A DNA stretch of 64,000 nucleotides, taken from positions 1 to 64,000 of the forward strand of contig LPNZ01007335.1 in NCBI GenBank assembly GCA_001655205.1, given 5' to 3'. The translations under genes were made by a program, and so were the position numbers. Source of the stretch: Lenisia limosa. Its lineage: Eukaryota > Breviatea. Below the pieces are notes generated by a model. It saw only the letters and a program-made list of their open reading frames with translations. It did no database searches and was not told the DNA's origin. Shown here in pieces: positions 39,301-51,097 of this stretch (position 1 is the first letter of the stretch; each line of letters opens with the position of its first letter).

Positions 39301-40699
39301 TGCTGTAAATAGCTACGATACAGTAAATATATAGGTATTAACCCCCCCCCCCCCTACTGCAATATAAGGGTTAAATGGTGAAGGTACCCATTTTGACTGC
39401 TGAGAATCCTCTTCAATTCGAGGCTTGGGGGGCTGAACAGGATGCAGTTCCTACAAATTAAGCCTCAATATAGCAGGCAATTCCTTTCACTATCCCAAAC
39501 CCACTTCGACAGACGAGCTTTGCACTTTAGAGAAAGCGGATCCGCCATTCTGTGACAGAACTGCCACTTTTTCTTTCGGTGATTGGAAAGCGACATCCTC
39601 CTTCACTGGCGTGGGGAAGTTGTCATCGTTCTCAGAGGCGACTGGCTCTGTGGGCGGGGCTGCAGGGTTAGAAGCAAAGGGGACTCGCCAACTTGGAAGG
39701 GGTTTGTTGGATTTCGGAGTTGGCGTTGGGGGGAGCGGTTTCGAGGGCANNNNNNNNNNNNNNNNNNNNNNNNNNNNNNNNNNNNNNNNNNNNNNNNNNN
39801 NNNNNNNNNNNNNNNNNNNNNNNNNNNNNNNNNNNNNNNNNNNNNNNNNNNNNNNNNNNNNNNNNNNNNNNNNNNNCATGATAATAAAGTCAACAGAATT
39901 TCCCATTAGAATCTAAGGTGACATCGCAGCAAACCTGTGGAGGGGAAGAAGGCCTTGGAGCCTCAACTCTCGGGTTCAACTCCTCATCGTCGATAGGCAG
40001 TGGGAGCGAAGATGTCGACACAGCTGGCGGGCTTTCAGCCTCAATATTCTCCTGGTCGGCTTGCTCCTTGCGCGCTACCTCCTGGAGAAGACTCAGCTCT
40101 TCGTCCACCTTATTACGCGTTGGAGATATAGGTTCATTGTTCTTAGTTGGGCTTGGGCTTCTTGATTTCTCTTTGACATCCTCTTGTACACCTTGATCGT
40201 GACTGTCACTCTCCTTTGGGTCTTCCTTATCTCGTACCCTTTCACGCTCTTGACGCGCCCGCTTCTCTTCCTTCCGTTGCCTCCTTTCCTCTCGGGATTC
40301 ATCATGCCGACGATGGGATCGCTTAGAATCAGGGCTGTGTCGGCGAGACCGACGCTTCTCACTTCTTTCCTTTTTCTCGGCCCTCTCATACTTGTCTTTC
40401 CTGCGTCTGTCGTCCGGGCTCAGTGAACGCCGGCGATCTTGGGATGAGTCTCTTCTATAGTAGTCATCCTCAGGTGAAGGGCTTCTGTGTCGCTGACGAG
40501 AGCTTCGGTCGCTGTGTGCAGAGGAGTGTCTGTCGTGACGGTTGTGGCGATCATGGGAACTCGAGTGAGAGTGCGAGGGCTTCCTTCTATCTTTAGAATG
40601 TCCTTTTTTAGACCTATGAGTCCGTGGGCGGGAAGGCTGCTCGTTATCGCTGTTCTTTTCATAATCATGATAATCCGGGTCCTCTCGTGAGGAACCCAT
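36389..40699 (-). CDS. RS-rich protein with C-terminal PH-like domain
   Basis: From the ATG at 40699 (MGSSREDPDYHDYEKNSD) the N-terminus is a ~200-residue RS/RH/KE-rich region (RSRRHSPDSKRSHRRHDESR). Then come Pro-rich segments (KPLPPTPTPKSNKPLP) and several acidic Trp motifs spread over separate exons: FNMWDDVEARL, FDDWANMEDNF, DDFWAADPPLPPAVDS, NPSPFSPEGDATPWDS. A charged helix follows (NRQAELKKK, AQDALKRSSRK). The last exons form what looks like a PH domain: RFKGGRMVSKYTKRSRGKRH, LALLPAPGVVAWGKSQ, RRIASVLGV, GLAFSITVGG, and VYFVALNVSDKKTWIESLQ as the closing strand and helix. It ends ELEES at 36389. The split splice GAAG/GTCGG that links the PH strands is well supported. That the RS region and PH are one gene is likely but inferred. 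Gap at 39750-39876. Confidence 0.62.
37746..37819 (-). repeat. 37-bp tandem duplication across an exon-intron junction
   Basis: Two adjacent near-identical 37-bp units (ACGATTTACCACCCACCTTT onward, ending AGCTCAGC.TG). On the coding strand each contains AAGAAAAAG followed by GTGGGTGG, so the 3' end of the exon encoding QAELKKK and its donor are present twice. The segment between the two AG/GT sites is itself a GT...AG stretch. Confidence 0.8.
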
Positions 40700-40885
40700 C
40701 TTACTTCAAAATAATAACACAATAACTTGTGACAACCTAACCTTATGCAAAATCGCCAAATTTTTATTTTCTCTAAATAAAAAGAGAACATGGGGGTTCC
40801 TCTGTAACACATGCCTTTTCCTTCCCGTGGAGAACAAAGCCTGCCCAGGCACCCAGGAAAGCAAATAAGGAAATAAGGAATCAAT

Positions 40886-43497
40886 ATGACATTAATGGTT
40901 TGACTTAAGTTGGAGTTTATTTTTTAGACCACTGTTTCCGGTGTTAGAGGCATCTTTGGGGAGTCTCTTTTCCCTGAAACTGTCTTTAAGTAAGCTATAT
41001 AGGCCGATGACTAATAGATTTTCTCTTTCTTACTCTCTCCGTTCCTATCAACTTCCTTGCAGAGTTCTCATTGTCTAGGTACGTTACTGCCTTCGGAAAC
41101 TATGTTTCGGAGGTTGAAACAGGAAAAAACATCGTAAGCATTTGGATTCCCTTAATTATATGTTTGTTCTGGAGGATTTCCCCGCAAGTTTTTTCCTCAC
41201 GGTTTTTCCATAGATTGTTGGCCGTGATAGCCGTATTTCAGGCCCCGCTCTTATCCCCATTGCTATTGGCGTTTTACAGGTGGGTTGAATTTCGCCCATT
41301 CCTTCCAACTATTTGCATTTGCCACTCTTATTGACCAGGGACAAGGGTTCAATGTTATTGACTGTGGAATCGTTCCCACCCCCACGGTAAGATTGGTTGT
41401 ACCATGGGAGAAGAATAAAAAAAAACATTGCCGTTTGGAGATTGGAGTATTTTTTTTGAAACAAATGACAAGAATCTTATGTCTTGTTTGTAATTGGAAA
41501 AATATGGTAAACATTTGCGTCCCTCTGAGTGGTTACTCGTCTGAATTGAAGTTGTTGATCTTTGTAGGTACAAATGCTTGTTAAACTCCATAATGCGGCT
41601 GGAGGCCTCATCATCACTTCATCCCACAACCCCAGAGAGTGGAATGGTATGCAGTCTTCTTCCAAGAAATGTGCTAATGTTGTTAGGTTTAAAGTTTGTC
41701 AGTTCTGACTCCATGTTCCTTTCCCCCGAAGGGTAGGAAAACAATGTGACAAGACTAGACTCACACTGTAGATGCAAAAAGGTCTACGCTATGGTTGATA
41801 GTAACACTTTCCGAATGCCTGAAAAAAGTGAGCACCGTTACTCTATCGGAATAGTGTAGATGTAGCTGACCTCTTTAGTCACAGCTGGTAGTGTGACAAG
41901 CATTGAGACCGCCAACGATCAACACATTGACGCGATCTTTGCTCTCAAGGTCATTGATGTGGAATCTATCCGTGCTAAAAGGTTCAAAGTTGCTCTCGAC
42001 ACCATCCAGGGTGGGCTTGACGCAATCCATGTTAATCTAACGTCGCAGGTGCTGGAGGGCCAATGATGACAAAGATCCTTGAGAGATTAGGATGCGATGT
42101 ATGATGAGGGAGTTATCAGCCCAATATGCTTCAATCTGAATCACTGGTTTGACACACTCAGGTTGTTACTATCAATGCAACTCCTTCCGGCGAGTTTGCA
42201 CATACTCCCGAAGTGAGCTACCTCTGCTTCTCTTGTCATTGTTTACCCAAATAGCCTATTCCTGCCAATCTTGGAGATCTCTGCGATCTTGTTAAGGCAG
42301 TTAAGGCCGATATCGGTTTGTGGCTTGAAGTTGGGTCGAAGCCATTCGCTTTCAATCATAATTTGTCCTTACTCGTTGGATGTTTTCACACCCAAGGTAT
42401 TGCTGTTGACCCCGATGTGGATCGCTGTGTGTTGATTGACCAAAACGGCGATCACCTAGGTGAGGAGTATACCCTCGCCATTGCTGTGGATATGTACCTC
42501 AGAAGAACACAGGCCAAGGGATTTGTTGTCAAGAATCTGTCATCTTCGAAGGCCTCAGATGAGGTGGCTGCTCGGTACGGTTGCACCTGTGTCGCCGCCC
42601 CAGTCGGCGAAATCAATGTACGTCCTGGGTTGGGAGGGTAACATTTCTTATGACCATACAGGTTGCCAATGAAATGGTCCGTCTGAATGCTGTCATTGGA
42701 GGTGGGGGGGGGGTTAAGATCAATATATTTCCTGAGTACAGGAGCTATTCACTCCTCCATTTCTCATTGCTGTATATTCACTTCTCCAGGCGAGGGCAAT
42801 GGAGGTGTCATGCTTCCGGATCTGCACATCGGCAGAGACGCTCCTCTTGCGGCTGCTATGGGTATGTTCTGGATATCTATTGACAGCTTCGGCCAGATAC
42901 AACTTTATTTTTTATTTCTCATTGCGCGATTGTGGGATAATTTACGCACCAGTTCTCCAAGCCCTTGCTGATAGTGGTACTTCCATTTCTGATCTGAAGA
43001 GCAAATTGCCCCAATGGTCTATTTACAAACTCAAAGTAGGTTAAGGTTAATGAAATATATGTGACAACGTACTTTACGTCTTAATATTGGCTACATCAAT
43101 TTGCCTTCACCTTGAAGGCACCTCTGAAGGGGATCAAGCCCGAAACCGCAATTGCGAAAATCAAGGCCAAGTGGGAGTCCCAGGTTCTTAGTCTCAATGA
43201 GAAGGTCTGAAAGCGATTCATATCAAACAAATGGTCATGTTCTCTTACCCTGCAGGACGGTCTTCGTCTTGACACAGTTGATTGGTGGGTCCATCTGAGA
43301 AGGTAGGAATAATGATTCTTTTGACTTAACCCCAAAGGTCCAACACCGAGCCCATTATTCGAGTCATTGCTGAGGCTCGTGACGAAGCAACTTCCAAAGC
43401 CATTGCTACTCAGTGGGCTGGATTGTTTTCAACGCGCCACAAAGTAATATGTCAAAGCTAACTGATCAGGTTCATGGAGGAAATTGTCAAGTGTTAA
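40886..43497 (+). CDS. Bacterial-type phosphohexomutase (GlmM/ManB family)
   Basis: Alpha-D-phosphohexomutase that moves phosphate between C1 and C6 of a hexose or hexosamine. A four-codon first exon (MTLM) splices to TTVSGVRGIFGESLFPETV. The catalytic phosphoserine loop is GGLIITSSHNPREWNG (normally TASHNP, here TSSHNP with the Ser kept). The metal loop is DPDVDRCVLID. The sugar-specificity loop is GEGNGGVMLPDLHIGRDA, and the phosphate-binding loop is RRSNTEPIIRVIAEA. The C-terminus is QWAGL joined to FMEEIVKC, TAA 43495-43497. About 450 residues. The GEGNGGV and RSNTEP forms are those of bacterial/archaeal phosphoglucosamine or phosphomannomutase. Eukaryotes normally use AGM1 or HAD-type PMM for these steps. 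Substrate cannot be fixed from sequence. At least eleven introns, one holding a repeat-A fragment. Confidence 0.88.
42881..42925 (+). repeat. Repeat family A fragment inside an intron
   Basis: The segment GACAGCTTCGGCCAGATACA, followed by a T-rich run and TTTATTTCTCATTGC, matches the 3' half of the copy at 1945-2090 almost exactly. It makes up about half of the 91-bp intron at 42862-42952 of the phosphohexomutase gene. Confidence 0.8.
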
Positions 43498-43620
43498 TTA
43501 GGTACTATTGATGCTGTGTAATATGTATTCTACTGTTCTGATTAAACCAAGACATAACCTGTTGTATTAGCATGAAACAAATGTATTAACCGTAGAAACA
43601 AACATACAACAAGAATAAAA

Positions 43621-46600
43621 CTAAAGCCATGAAAGCTGATCGTACACCGTATCTCTGATCTAAAAAAAGTCAATAAGAGACAGAGAAAGGAAGGTTTCTG
43701 AAGCCTGACTAACCTGGAAGAAATCAGAGCCAAGAGAGCCTTCAACAACCACCTCCTCAGCTGCTGGCTTGGACACTACAGTGCCGGCGCCACAGGCCAA
43801 TACACCCTTCTTGAAGGTCGCCTGGATCTCACGCTTGGCAAGCGCTTCTTTGATTGTCGACAGCTTCGTCTCACCAACAAGCAGCGGCTTGAACGTGAGA
43901 ACATTACTATTAGGTCTTTAGAAGAACCCCCAGCGTACATCATCAGTAGCAGCAGTCTCAACTACCACCAATTCAGGAAGCTTAGCTGTTCTCTGCCTCT
44001 TTGGTTCGGGTTCGCCAGTTTCGTTTTCAAGGGCAATAACGTCTTCTTCCTCCTAGTGGGGTAAAAAGTACCTTTCCATGACACTCCTCCCCTCCATCAT
44101 ACGGGCATTCTGACTGTCGCATTGACAATAGCCAACGAGTAACCACCATCAAACTAAAACGGTCAGTTGGGGCAAGAACAACAGAAGTTAGCATTGATTG
44201 AAAACTGACTTGCTGGAACTGTAAACTGGCCAAGAGCGCAGGATGCACACGCACACGCGACACGAGGGAGTCAGACGTCACCTTCACGACCTCGCCTTGA
44301 CTCGGTACGTTGACGTCATGCAGAGAGGACTGTGCGGATGAAGGCAAGATAGAGTTACACCGAACGACAATCTAGTAGGAATCGAAGAATACTGAGTTCA
44401 TTGCTTGCCCATGCCTACTTTGATACAGTGCTGGCGAAGGGAACCCAGGGAGTCTGAGCTGCCATGCACGAGAACCTAGACATGTCAATACCAAAATAAT
44501 CACTGTACTTCTCATCACAATAACTTGCCACACTTCCTTTTCGCCATCATTACTACACCTTCATACCACTCGGCGCGGGGCCAAAGCGCTCACAACCGTT
44601 CTGATACTCTTGCCATCTGCACGTCCCTCAAGGTCAACGTAATGGCTCTGGGCCTTGATCGCAACAGGAAACTCAACCTGCGTGTTAGTATTACCAGCAA
44701 CTTGGATATGAACACACCTGCTCATATTTTGCTGGCAAGAGGAGAGGGTCGGTCTGTTCCTCGGCTTCTTCAACTGCCATTTCAACATCTTCGTTCTCGG
44801 CGGATTCGGATTGAAACTACTGAGTAATGGTGTGTGTGTNNNNNNNNNNNNNNNNNNNNNNNNNNNNNNNNNNNNNNNNNNNNNNNNNNNNNNNNNNNNN
44901 NNNNNNNNNNNNNNNNNNNNNNNNNNNNNNNNNNNNNNNNNNNNNNNAAGTATGTAGAGATGAGAAATAAAAATAGGTGGTGGTAATATATACAACTCTG
45001 TGCAGCTTTCTGCGTGCCCAAACCTTCTTTTGATCCTCATCCATATAGCAAGACATATCTTCGACTTCACCGTAAGTGTCCGTCATAATAACTGCAGTGA
45101 TGAGAATCAACAGAGAGAGAGATTGACTGAAACAGACCTTTCCTGTCCTTGTATGAGAAAGATGAATAGTTAGCTTCTTCGAGAGCTTCACCAAGATAGA
45201 AGGACACTTCCGCCTGAAATATAAAGATAAGCGTGGGAAATGTAAATGCGAAGTATTTCTGAGACGCACCTACCTCAACGTCAGTGAAGGCACTCTTCAC
45301 AGATAGAGAAGGCATTTCTAAAAGGTGAGTGTGTATTATAATCAAGAAATAATTGCTTCTTAGCATCAGGTCAATGGCCAATTACCATATAGTATACTAT
45401 TAGTACATGATATGCCCCACGAACCAGGAGCTTCTTCCACAACAGTTGTATTGGATTCTTCCGAGGGTTCAGCAGCACCTAAGTTGTCAAGAAGGCAAGA
45501 AATACCCATTAGTATGGGTGAGAACAGACCTGAGGTTCCGACAACCGCCTGCCTTGCAAGCTCCTCTTCAGTCAAAAGAACACGCCGTCTTGACTGAATA
45601 CTCAATTACACAGTCAATGATAATAATATATGTACGAGAAGAAAAAAAAAAGAGCAAAGCACATATATTCAAACAAGTGTCTCACTTCTTCGACCCCAAA
45701 TACTGTAACAACAATGCTTATGATAACATTATAGCCCCATTAAGACCGATTTAAAATACAACAGGTGTTAGAAAATAACAAAGTTCATCAAAATAAAGGA
45801 ACCTCACTTTGAAATGGTAGAGGGAGGGTTTGTGCTTGAGAATGTCGTAGGATGCGGTATTGGGCACGGGAGTTTCGGAGAGGAGAATAAGGTTCTAAGT
45901 AATAAGATATCAAACAATGAATATCCTTAGATGGCAAGACTTACAGCGGGGGAGGTGGCCCATTTGCAGAAAAGATCGAGGGCAAGGGATGGTTCAAGAT
46001 ATACGCCTGATGCAAGACACACCTATGGGGGTTACCAAACTCTAGGTTCATCAAATTCATAATATCACCCCTGGAAGACATCACCCCCCATACCACTGGA
46101 AGACTTCTGGACAGAAACTCAACTTCAGCAACTGATGTGCAAAGTTTCACATTCTAAACTGATAAGTCTGAATAGCTGTGTCAAGTGATAGTTTCCTGAT
46201 TAAAACCAACATACAGGGAGTGTGAAGGGGTTTTCGTTTTTCGTTTCGAACATTTGTGCCATTCGTTCTCCCATCCACTCCAACGATGATCGTGCCTGAA
46301 AAGATCAGTGGTCCAACATGAATGAGCAAAAAAACAATTCTAAAAAATGAGTTCATACGTTTTCAAGAGTTTGTCGAGGGTTATGTGAGAGAATGACGAG
46401 GTGAGCACTGTCGGCCATTTTCTTAATGGACCAAAACTGATCAAGCAGGAAAAGAGTCTCCAAAATGCGACCAGCAGGATCTACAGGAAGAAGAACGTGT
46501 CCTTTTTGTCGGATAGTCTACGAGATTAGGACATGTAAGGCCATACCCTGACGAGGGAGTCGAGGAGTGTGGCACCCCGTTGTTTTCTGGTCATTGGCTG

Positions 46601-47697
46601 AGTGGTGGCATCGCGAGAGTCCGTGATGAGCAGCGATGGTCTGCAGATTGAATGATGATGGGAATTATTGGCAGAAGGATGCTATTATCCGTTGCTGATC
46701 AGAAATAAAACAGAATTGACATTACCTCGACAAAATTTCCAGGAGAGAACCAGAGAGATGATGCTCTCTTTTATGGTCCCAATCCACAGCATACACCACA
46801 TCTTCGGTCTAGTGTGTTAATGACAGTTCACTTTGGTAGTTAATGACAGTTCCCAACATCAGCCACAACCTACTTCTTTACTAATCTTCCACACAGCACC
46901 ACCCAATAAATGACCGGCCGAGAATGGTGTAACTGTAATACCAGACCCTACATCGTAAAGACTTTGGAACAATCAACAATATGAAGCTCGAGTCACGTTA
47001 TACGCTGAATATTTGTATGACGCTAATTTCCGGGCAATCAACAAACCATTCCCAGTGAGCTGTAGAGGTTGCGAGTATTTCATTGTAGTGACAGCAGCAA
47101 ACGCCACCGTAATGTCATCAAGCCCGAAGTCCGAAAACTCTTGGTGCTCAACATGCGAGCGAAGGGCTGTTGAATGAAACAGTTTAAAAATATGTGGTAT
47201 GTCAGCTTGTGCACAGTTGAACCCCATTCATACCATCAGTTGCTGTTATGAGTCCCATATCATGGACAGGAATGGTGCAATAAATGGGAGCCTGAATGTT
47301 AAGAAGTCACTTCAACTGGCAAATACAAACCTTAAGTCCTCGTTTGACAAGATAAGGGAGAGCACCAATGTGGGAAAGAGAAGAGTGAGTAATCAGGACA
47401 ACATCAATAGTGGGGATGGCCTCCAAAACCTAAGAAGTAAACTTGCAATATTGACATGGTATTGACTTGGGATACTGCATGCAGAAGGTTTAGGAACAGT
47501 TGAAGTTGCTTACCATTTCGATCTGTTTTTGTTGAAAGTCAAAGCCCCATCCGCAATCCAAGAGGATACGACATTCATCAACCTAAAAAAGGTGGTTAGA
47601 TTCAGAGTAGGTTTGCTGAGGTTACCTCCAAGAGATAGGAGAAAGGAGAGTGCTCTCCATCAAAGACTAGCGGTGTAAACCGGACCACTGCCGTCAT
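43621..47697 (-). CDS. CPSF2: CPSF2/CPSF100, mRNA 3'-end processing subunit
   Basis: The non-catalytic metallo-beta-lactamase/beta-CASP partner of the CPSF73 nuclease. It opens MTAVVRFTPLVFDGEHSPFS, then ILLDCGWGFDFQQKQ. Where CPSF73 has HxHxDH, the protein reads VLITHSSLSHIGALPYL, so metal ligands are lost, as in known CPSF100. VYAVDWDHKREHHLSGSLLE, ILSRPSLLITDSRDAT and KQRGATLLDSLV follow, then the beta-CASP part (AGRILETLFLLDQFW, LVILSHNPRQTLEN). The C-terminal region has HYVDLEGRADGKSIRTVVSA and ends SDFFQIRDTVYDQLSWL at 43621, matching the conserved CPSF2 tail. Gap at 44840-44947, next to a GT run, falls in the acidic middle. The start is 218 bp from the divergent neuroguidin gene. Confidence 0.92.
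44948..44971 (-). repeat. Repeat family A terminal fragment beside a gap
   Basis: AAGTATGTAGAGATGAGAAA follows the gap directly. Read on the minus strand it is the TTTATTTCTCATCTCTACATA end that closes the copy at 49041-49200. Shorter traces of the same end lie near 26050, 61395 and 15420. The rest of the copy may lie in the gap. Confidence 0.5.
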
Positions 47698-47915
47698 TTT
47701 AAGTTTTTTTTTATATAACTAATGTGATAATCTTGTCTCTATCCGCATAAAGGTTTTTTGTGATTTTTATCCCTTATTTATAGAATGGCGTACACGCGAC
47801 CTCTCTTATTAAAACCAAAAAAATCCCACGTTGATCCCACGCAAAACTAACATCTATCCTTTCGTATCATCAGTGTGTCCATATATACGTATTACAAATA
47901 AATAATATATATAAT

Positions 47916-50510
47916 ATGGTGCTTGTCCCAAAAAAGAAGAAACTTCTGAAGAAGAGTAAGCTCCCTCTCCAAGTTTTTGTCCATGTTTTTAACTTATTTT
48001 TAGAACTTAGTAACAATTCCGCTGCGAAACAGAAGCCTACCGCTGGAGCACCCGCCTCCAAAAAGGTCGTTCCAACTCCTCAAAAGAAGAAGGCGGCTCC
48101 TCTTCCTAAAAGTGAAAAGCCTCTCGGCAAACCAATTGAAAAGCCTACAGCATTTAGTGGAATATCATTGCTGAGGGGTATCAAGGCCAAAGCTCTTGTT
48201 GAAGAAAAGGACATCCAGTTCGACAGTGAGGATGAAGACAGTTCTTCTGGGTATGTTACGGATTACCTCGATTGTCTATCCCCCTTTTCGTGTTTTTTTT
48301 TACCAACATCTCACCTCTCAAGGCCTCTCATTTCTTTTCAAAAATCATTGCTTCTTGTTCTCTCGTAAAGTCCTTGTTTCACCTCCCAGGAGTGAGGTTG
48401 AGATTGAAGAGGAGATAGAAGTGACAGATAGCGAAGAGGAGGAAGAGGAGGACAGATGGGAGGATGAGGTTGAGGAACTTGTGGAAACTCAAACCATCGA
48501 AATGAAGAAGGTGAGTTTGTGTTTCTTTTTTTTTTTNNNNNNNNNNNNNNNNNNNNNNNNNNNNNNNNNNNNNNNNNNNNNNNNNNNNNNNNNNNNNNNN
48601 NTTGATGCATTTAGTTGCTTGTTGAAATCAAGGAAGCCCTTCACAAGACCCGCCAAAACATCGTATCCATGCAAAACGAGTGGGTGCTCTTGCATTAAAA
48701 AACAAAGCTTACAAACGATTTTTAGAGCTGACAAAGGAAACTATGAAGGCATTCAAGGTATCACACATTTGGATGTTAAGGTTCGATTTTGTACTGATAA
48801 CGAGCTTATCTTTTACTGCTCTCATTTTTGTAGAACCATGTCTTGATTTCCTACCTGACAAGTTTGACACAATTCATTCTCTGTAAACTGAAGGTGGGAG
48901 CATGTGAAATGTATGTACTATTTTTCATTTTTTGCTCATGTTTTAGGGTGAAAAAATTGAGGACAGTGAAGTTGTCGATATTTTGGTGAGAGTTATTCTT
49001 TTTTATTCTTTTTCTTAATTCCGTTTTGTTCTTTCTCCGCTATATAGGAAGGCTCGCAGAAAGCTGTATGGCCAGAGTTGTCAGGCAAATTACTGGGAGA
49101 ATTTAATATTTATTGTAATCCAGTGTTTCTTATAAGTGTGATGGTTTGGACGGCTCCTACCAGATAATACACCCATTTTTTTATTTCCCAGATCTACATA
49201 GTCTTTACATAAAAATTATCCCAATATTGGAATAATTATTTACAGATCCGTGATCGTGTTACTTTGGAGAAACTTCGCCCCATTGACACCAAACTTAAGT
49301 ACCAGGTGGGATATTGAGAGGACAATAGAGAAACCAGGTGGCTGGTTTGTATTATTACTTTAACAGGTGGAGGGTTAGGCTCCCAGCTTAGACTGTTTTC
49401 ATGGTTTTAGATTGAAAAATTGCTTCGAATCTCTAAAGCTGGAGTGTCAACTGGTGCTGGTGGGGGGGAATATTGATGAATTGGACTTATCTAGATTTGA
49501 AAAATAGTATTATCTCTTTTTTTTTTTAACTAAATCGCACCAAGTTGTTTAATTTACATCTCTACCTGCCTTGTGTAATGTTCGATGACCGTGAAGATGG
49601 TACGCAATTTGCACCGCGTCCAGAAGACCTGGTGTCAAAGATGGAAGATGATGCTGAGGATGATGAAGAAAAGACTGGAGAAAAGGCCGTGTACAAGGCA
49701 CCGAGACTTAGAAGTGCCCACTTTGATGACGCTAGTGGTTTGTGGTGACGTCATCTTGCTGATATTCGTGATAAAACCCTGCCTCATATTTGTAGAAATG
49801 CAGAAGGCAATCAAGGAAGAAGAAAGGCTCAGGAAGAAAGCAGCAAAGTCTCAACTTGTCAAGGATGTAAGCACAATTCTTTACAATGCTCACCAACACG
49901 ATTTGATGTTTGACTGTTTCAGGTTCAATCTGAGTTTACTAATAGGCCTGAAGAATCCGCAGTTATTGGTGGTCAATTGGGTGAGGAGGCCTCGTCATCA
50001 TTTCCTCTCCGTTTCATGCCCCATCTCAGCTGGAGTGGTGTTTATTGACGTTTAAATACTACTTTGCTTGTGTTGTTTTACTTTGCAGAAAAGAACGTGA
50101 AAGGTCGTTACAAGAAGCTTCTGGAGGAGCAGAAAGAGCGACAACAGCATGAAGAGGACTACTTTATTAGGTATTTATTTTGAAGGCAATTGATACTAAA
50201 TTCAGCCTTATTAATTCTTCAGATTGGCTACATCAAAGAAGAAACAGAAGCAGCTCAAGCATGCCCATACCCATGCTTATGAAAGCCTTCATGACCTTGT
50301 GAGTGCACTTTTCCTGGAGACTTACTTTTTAGACAAACTTCTCTGGGTTTGGTGCACTCAATGACCACAAGGACAAAAAGTCAAAAGCCTCCCTCCTCAG
50401 GCAGCAGGATGTGTCAAGAAATGAGGACTTCAAGGGTGAAGGCAAGAAGAAGAGGTGCACTCGATGGTCCTCATCTTTCCCAGTTGTAATCAACTCACAC
50501 CTCACATAAT
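47916..50510 (+). CDS. NGDN: Neuroguidin/Lcp5-type (Sas10/Utp3/C1D family) ribosome biogenesis protein
   Basis: A small-subunit processome factor of the nucleolus. The N-terminus is basic (MVLVPKKKKLLKKS), then a long acidic stretch (SEVEIEEEIEVTDSEEEEEE). The Sas10/C1D core reads NHVLISYLTSLTQFILCK, then RDRVTLEKLRPIDTKLKYQI followed by EKLLR, the family's most conserved segment. RPHPEDLVSKMEDDAEDD, APRLRSAHFDD, RYKKLLEEQKERQQHEEDYF and LTNFSGFGALND are the C-terminal neuroguidin motifs. The last exon ends basic (EGKKKR). Read straight on, it stops at 50510. A GT at 50455 and an AG at 50831 would instead add RRR and stop at 50844, but that intron would be unusually long (377 bp). Gap at 48537-48601. 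One intron (about 48985-49243) carries a repeat-A copy. Confidence 0.85.
49041..49200 (+). repeat. Repeat family A copy inside an intron
   Basis: A ~160 bp copy collinear with 1945-2090: GGAAGGCTCGCAGAAAGCTG, CCAGAGTTGTCAGGCAAAT, CTTATAAGTGTGATGG, GGACGGCTCCTACCAGATA, then a T-rich run and TTTATTTCCCAGATCTACAT. A ~20-bp insertion separates the two halves relative to the 1945 copy. It lies in the neuroguidin gene's intron before the exon that starts IRDRVTLEKL. Confidence 0.75.
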
Positions 50511-50844
50511 ATATAGTATCGATACATATACAGTATATATATATATGCTATACAATGAAATGATTGCTTGGGGTGATCGTCAATTTATATAATTTTCCTA
50601 CTTTTTTAAAAAGTAGGTTTTTCTTTTCCCCCTGACCCCATACCCCCATACCTCATTATGTATATATTCTGTATATATTTGTGGGGTCTCTGGCGAGACT
50701 CCCTCCATAGGAAAACTCTTACATAATAACACTATATCGATAATCATAAATATTTGACGACTACCCGAGTGTTTTTTTGTGACATTGATTTGAATTGAGG
50801 GGAAGTATTGTTTTCTCTTCTCACTCCCTAGGCGACGCAGGTAG

Positions 50845-51097
50845 AATGTTTTGGTTATTTAGAATGTATTTTTGGCATGGTCTTATCATGGACTTTCCTG
50901 CCCTTGTTTTATTCTGGTTTTTTGTTGCCCAAAACTGGAAGGGAACACGGTGCCCCGGTGCGGCCTGAGAGGAAGAAAAAAAAAGTAAAAAAAAATTAAC
51001 CACTTATCAATCACCTTGACTGAACCAACCCCAACATTGTTGAGAACGTTAGAGACTTAAATTAAAAATCACAGTTGGTAGCAACAGAAAGATCACA
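50845..51097. other. Intergenic stretch
   Basis: Between the possible end of the neuroguidin gene and the next + strand start. It is A/T-rich with no coding frame. The interval just before it (about 50511-50760) holds TA-rich dinucleotide runs such as ATATATATATATGC and is either intron or 3' untranslated sequence. Confidence 0.4.

Noticed and set aside
46400-47697. CPSF73 or Integrator nuclease instead of CPSF2
   Set aside because: The metal-binding HxHxDH is replaced by HSSLSH, and the protein has the CPSF2-specific YVDLEGRADGKSI region and IRDTVYDQLSWL-type end.
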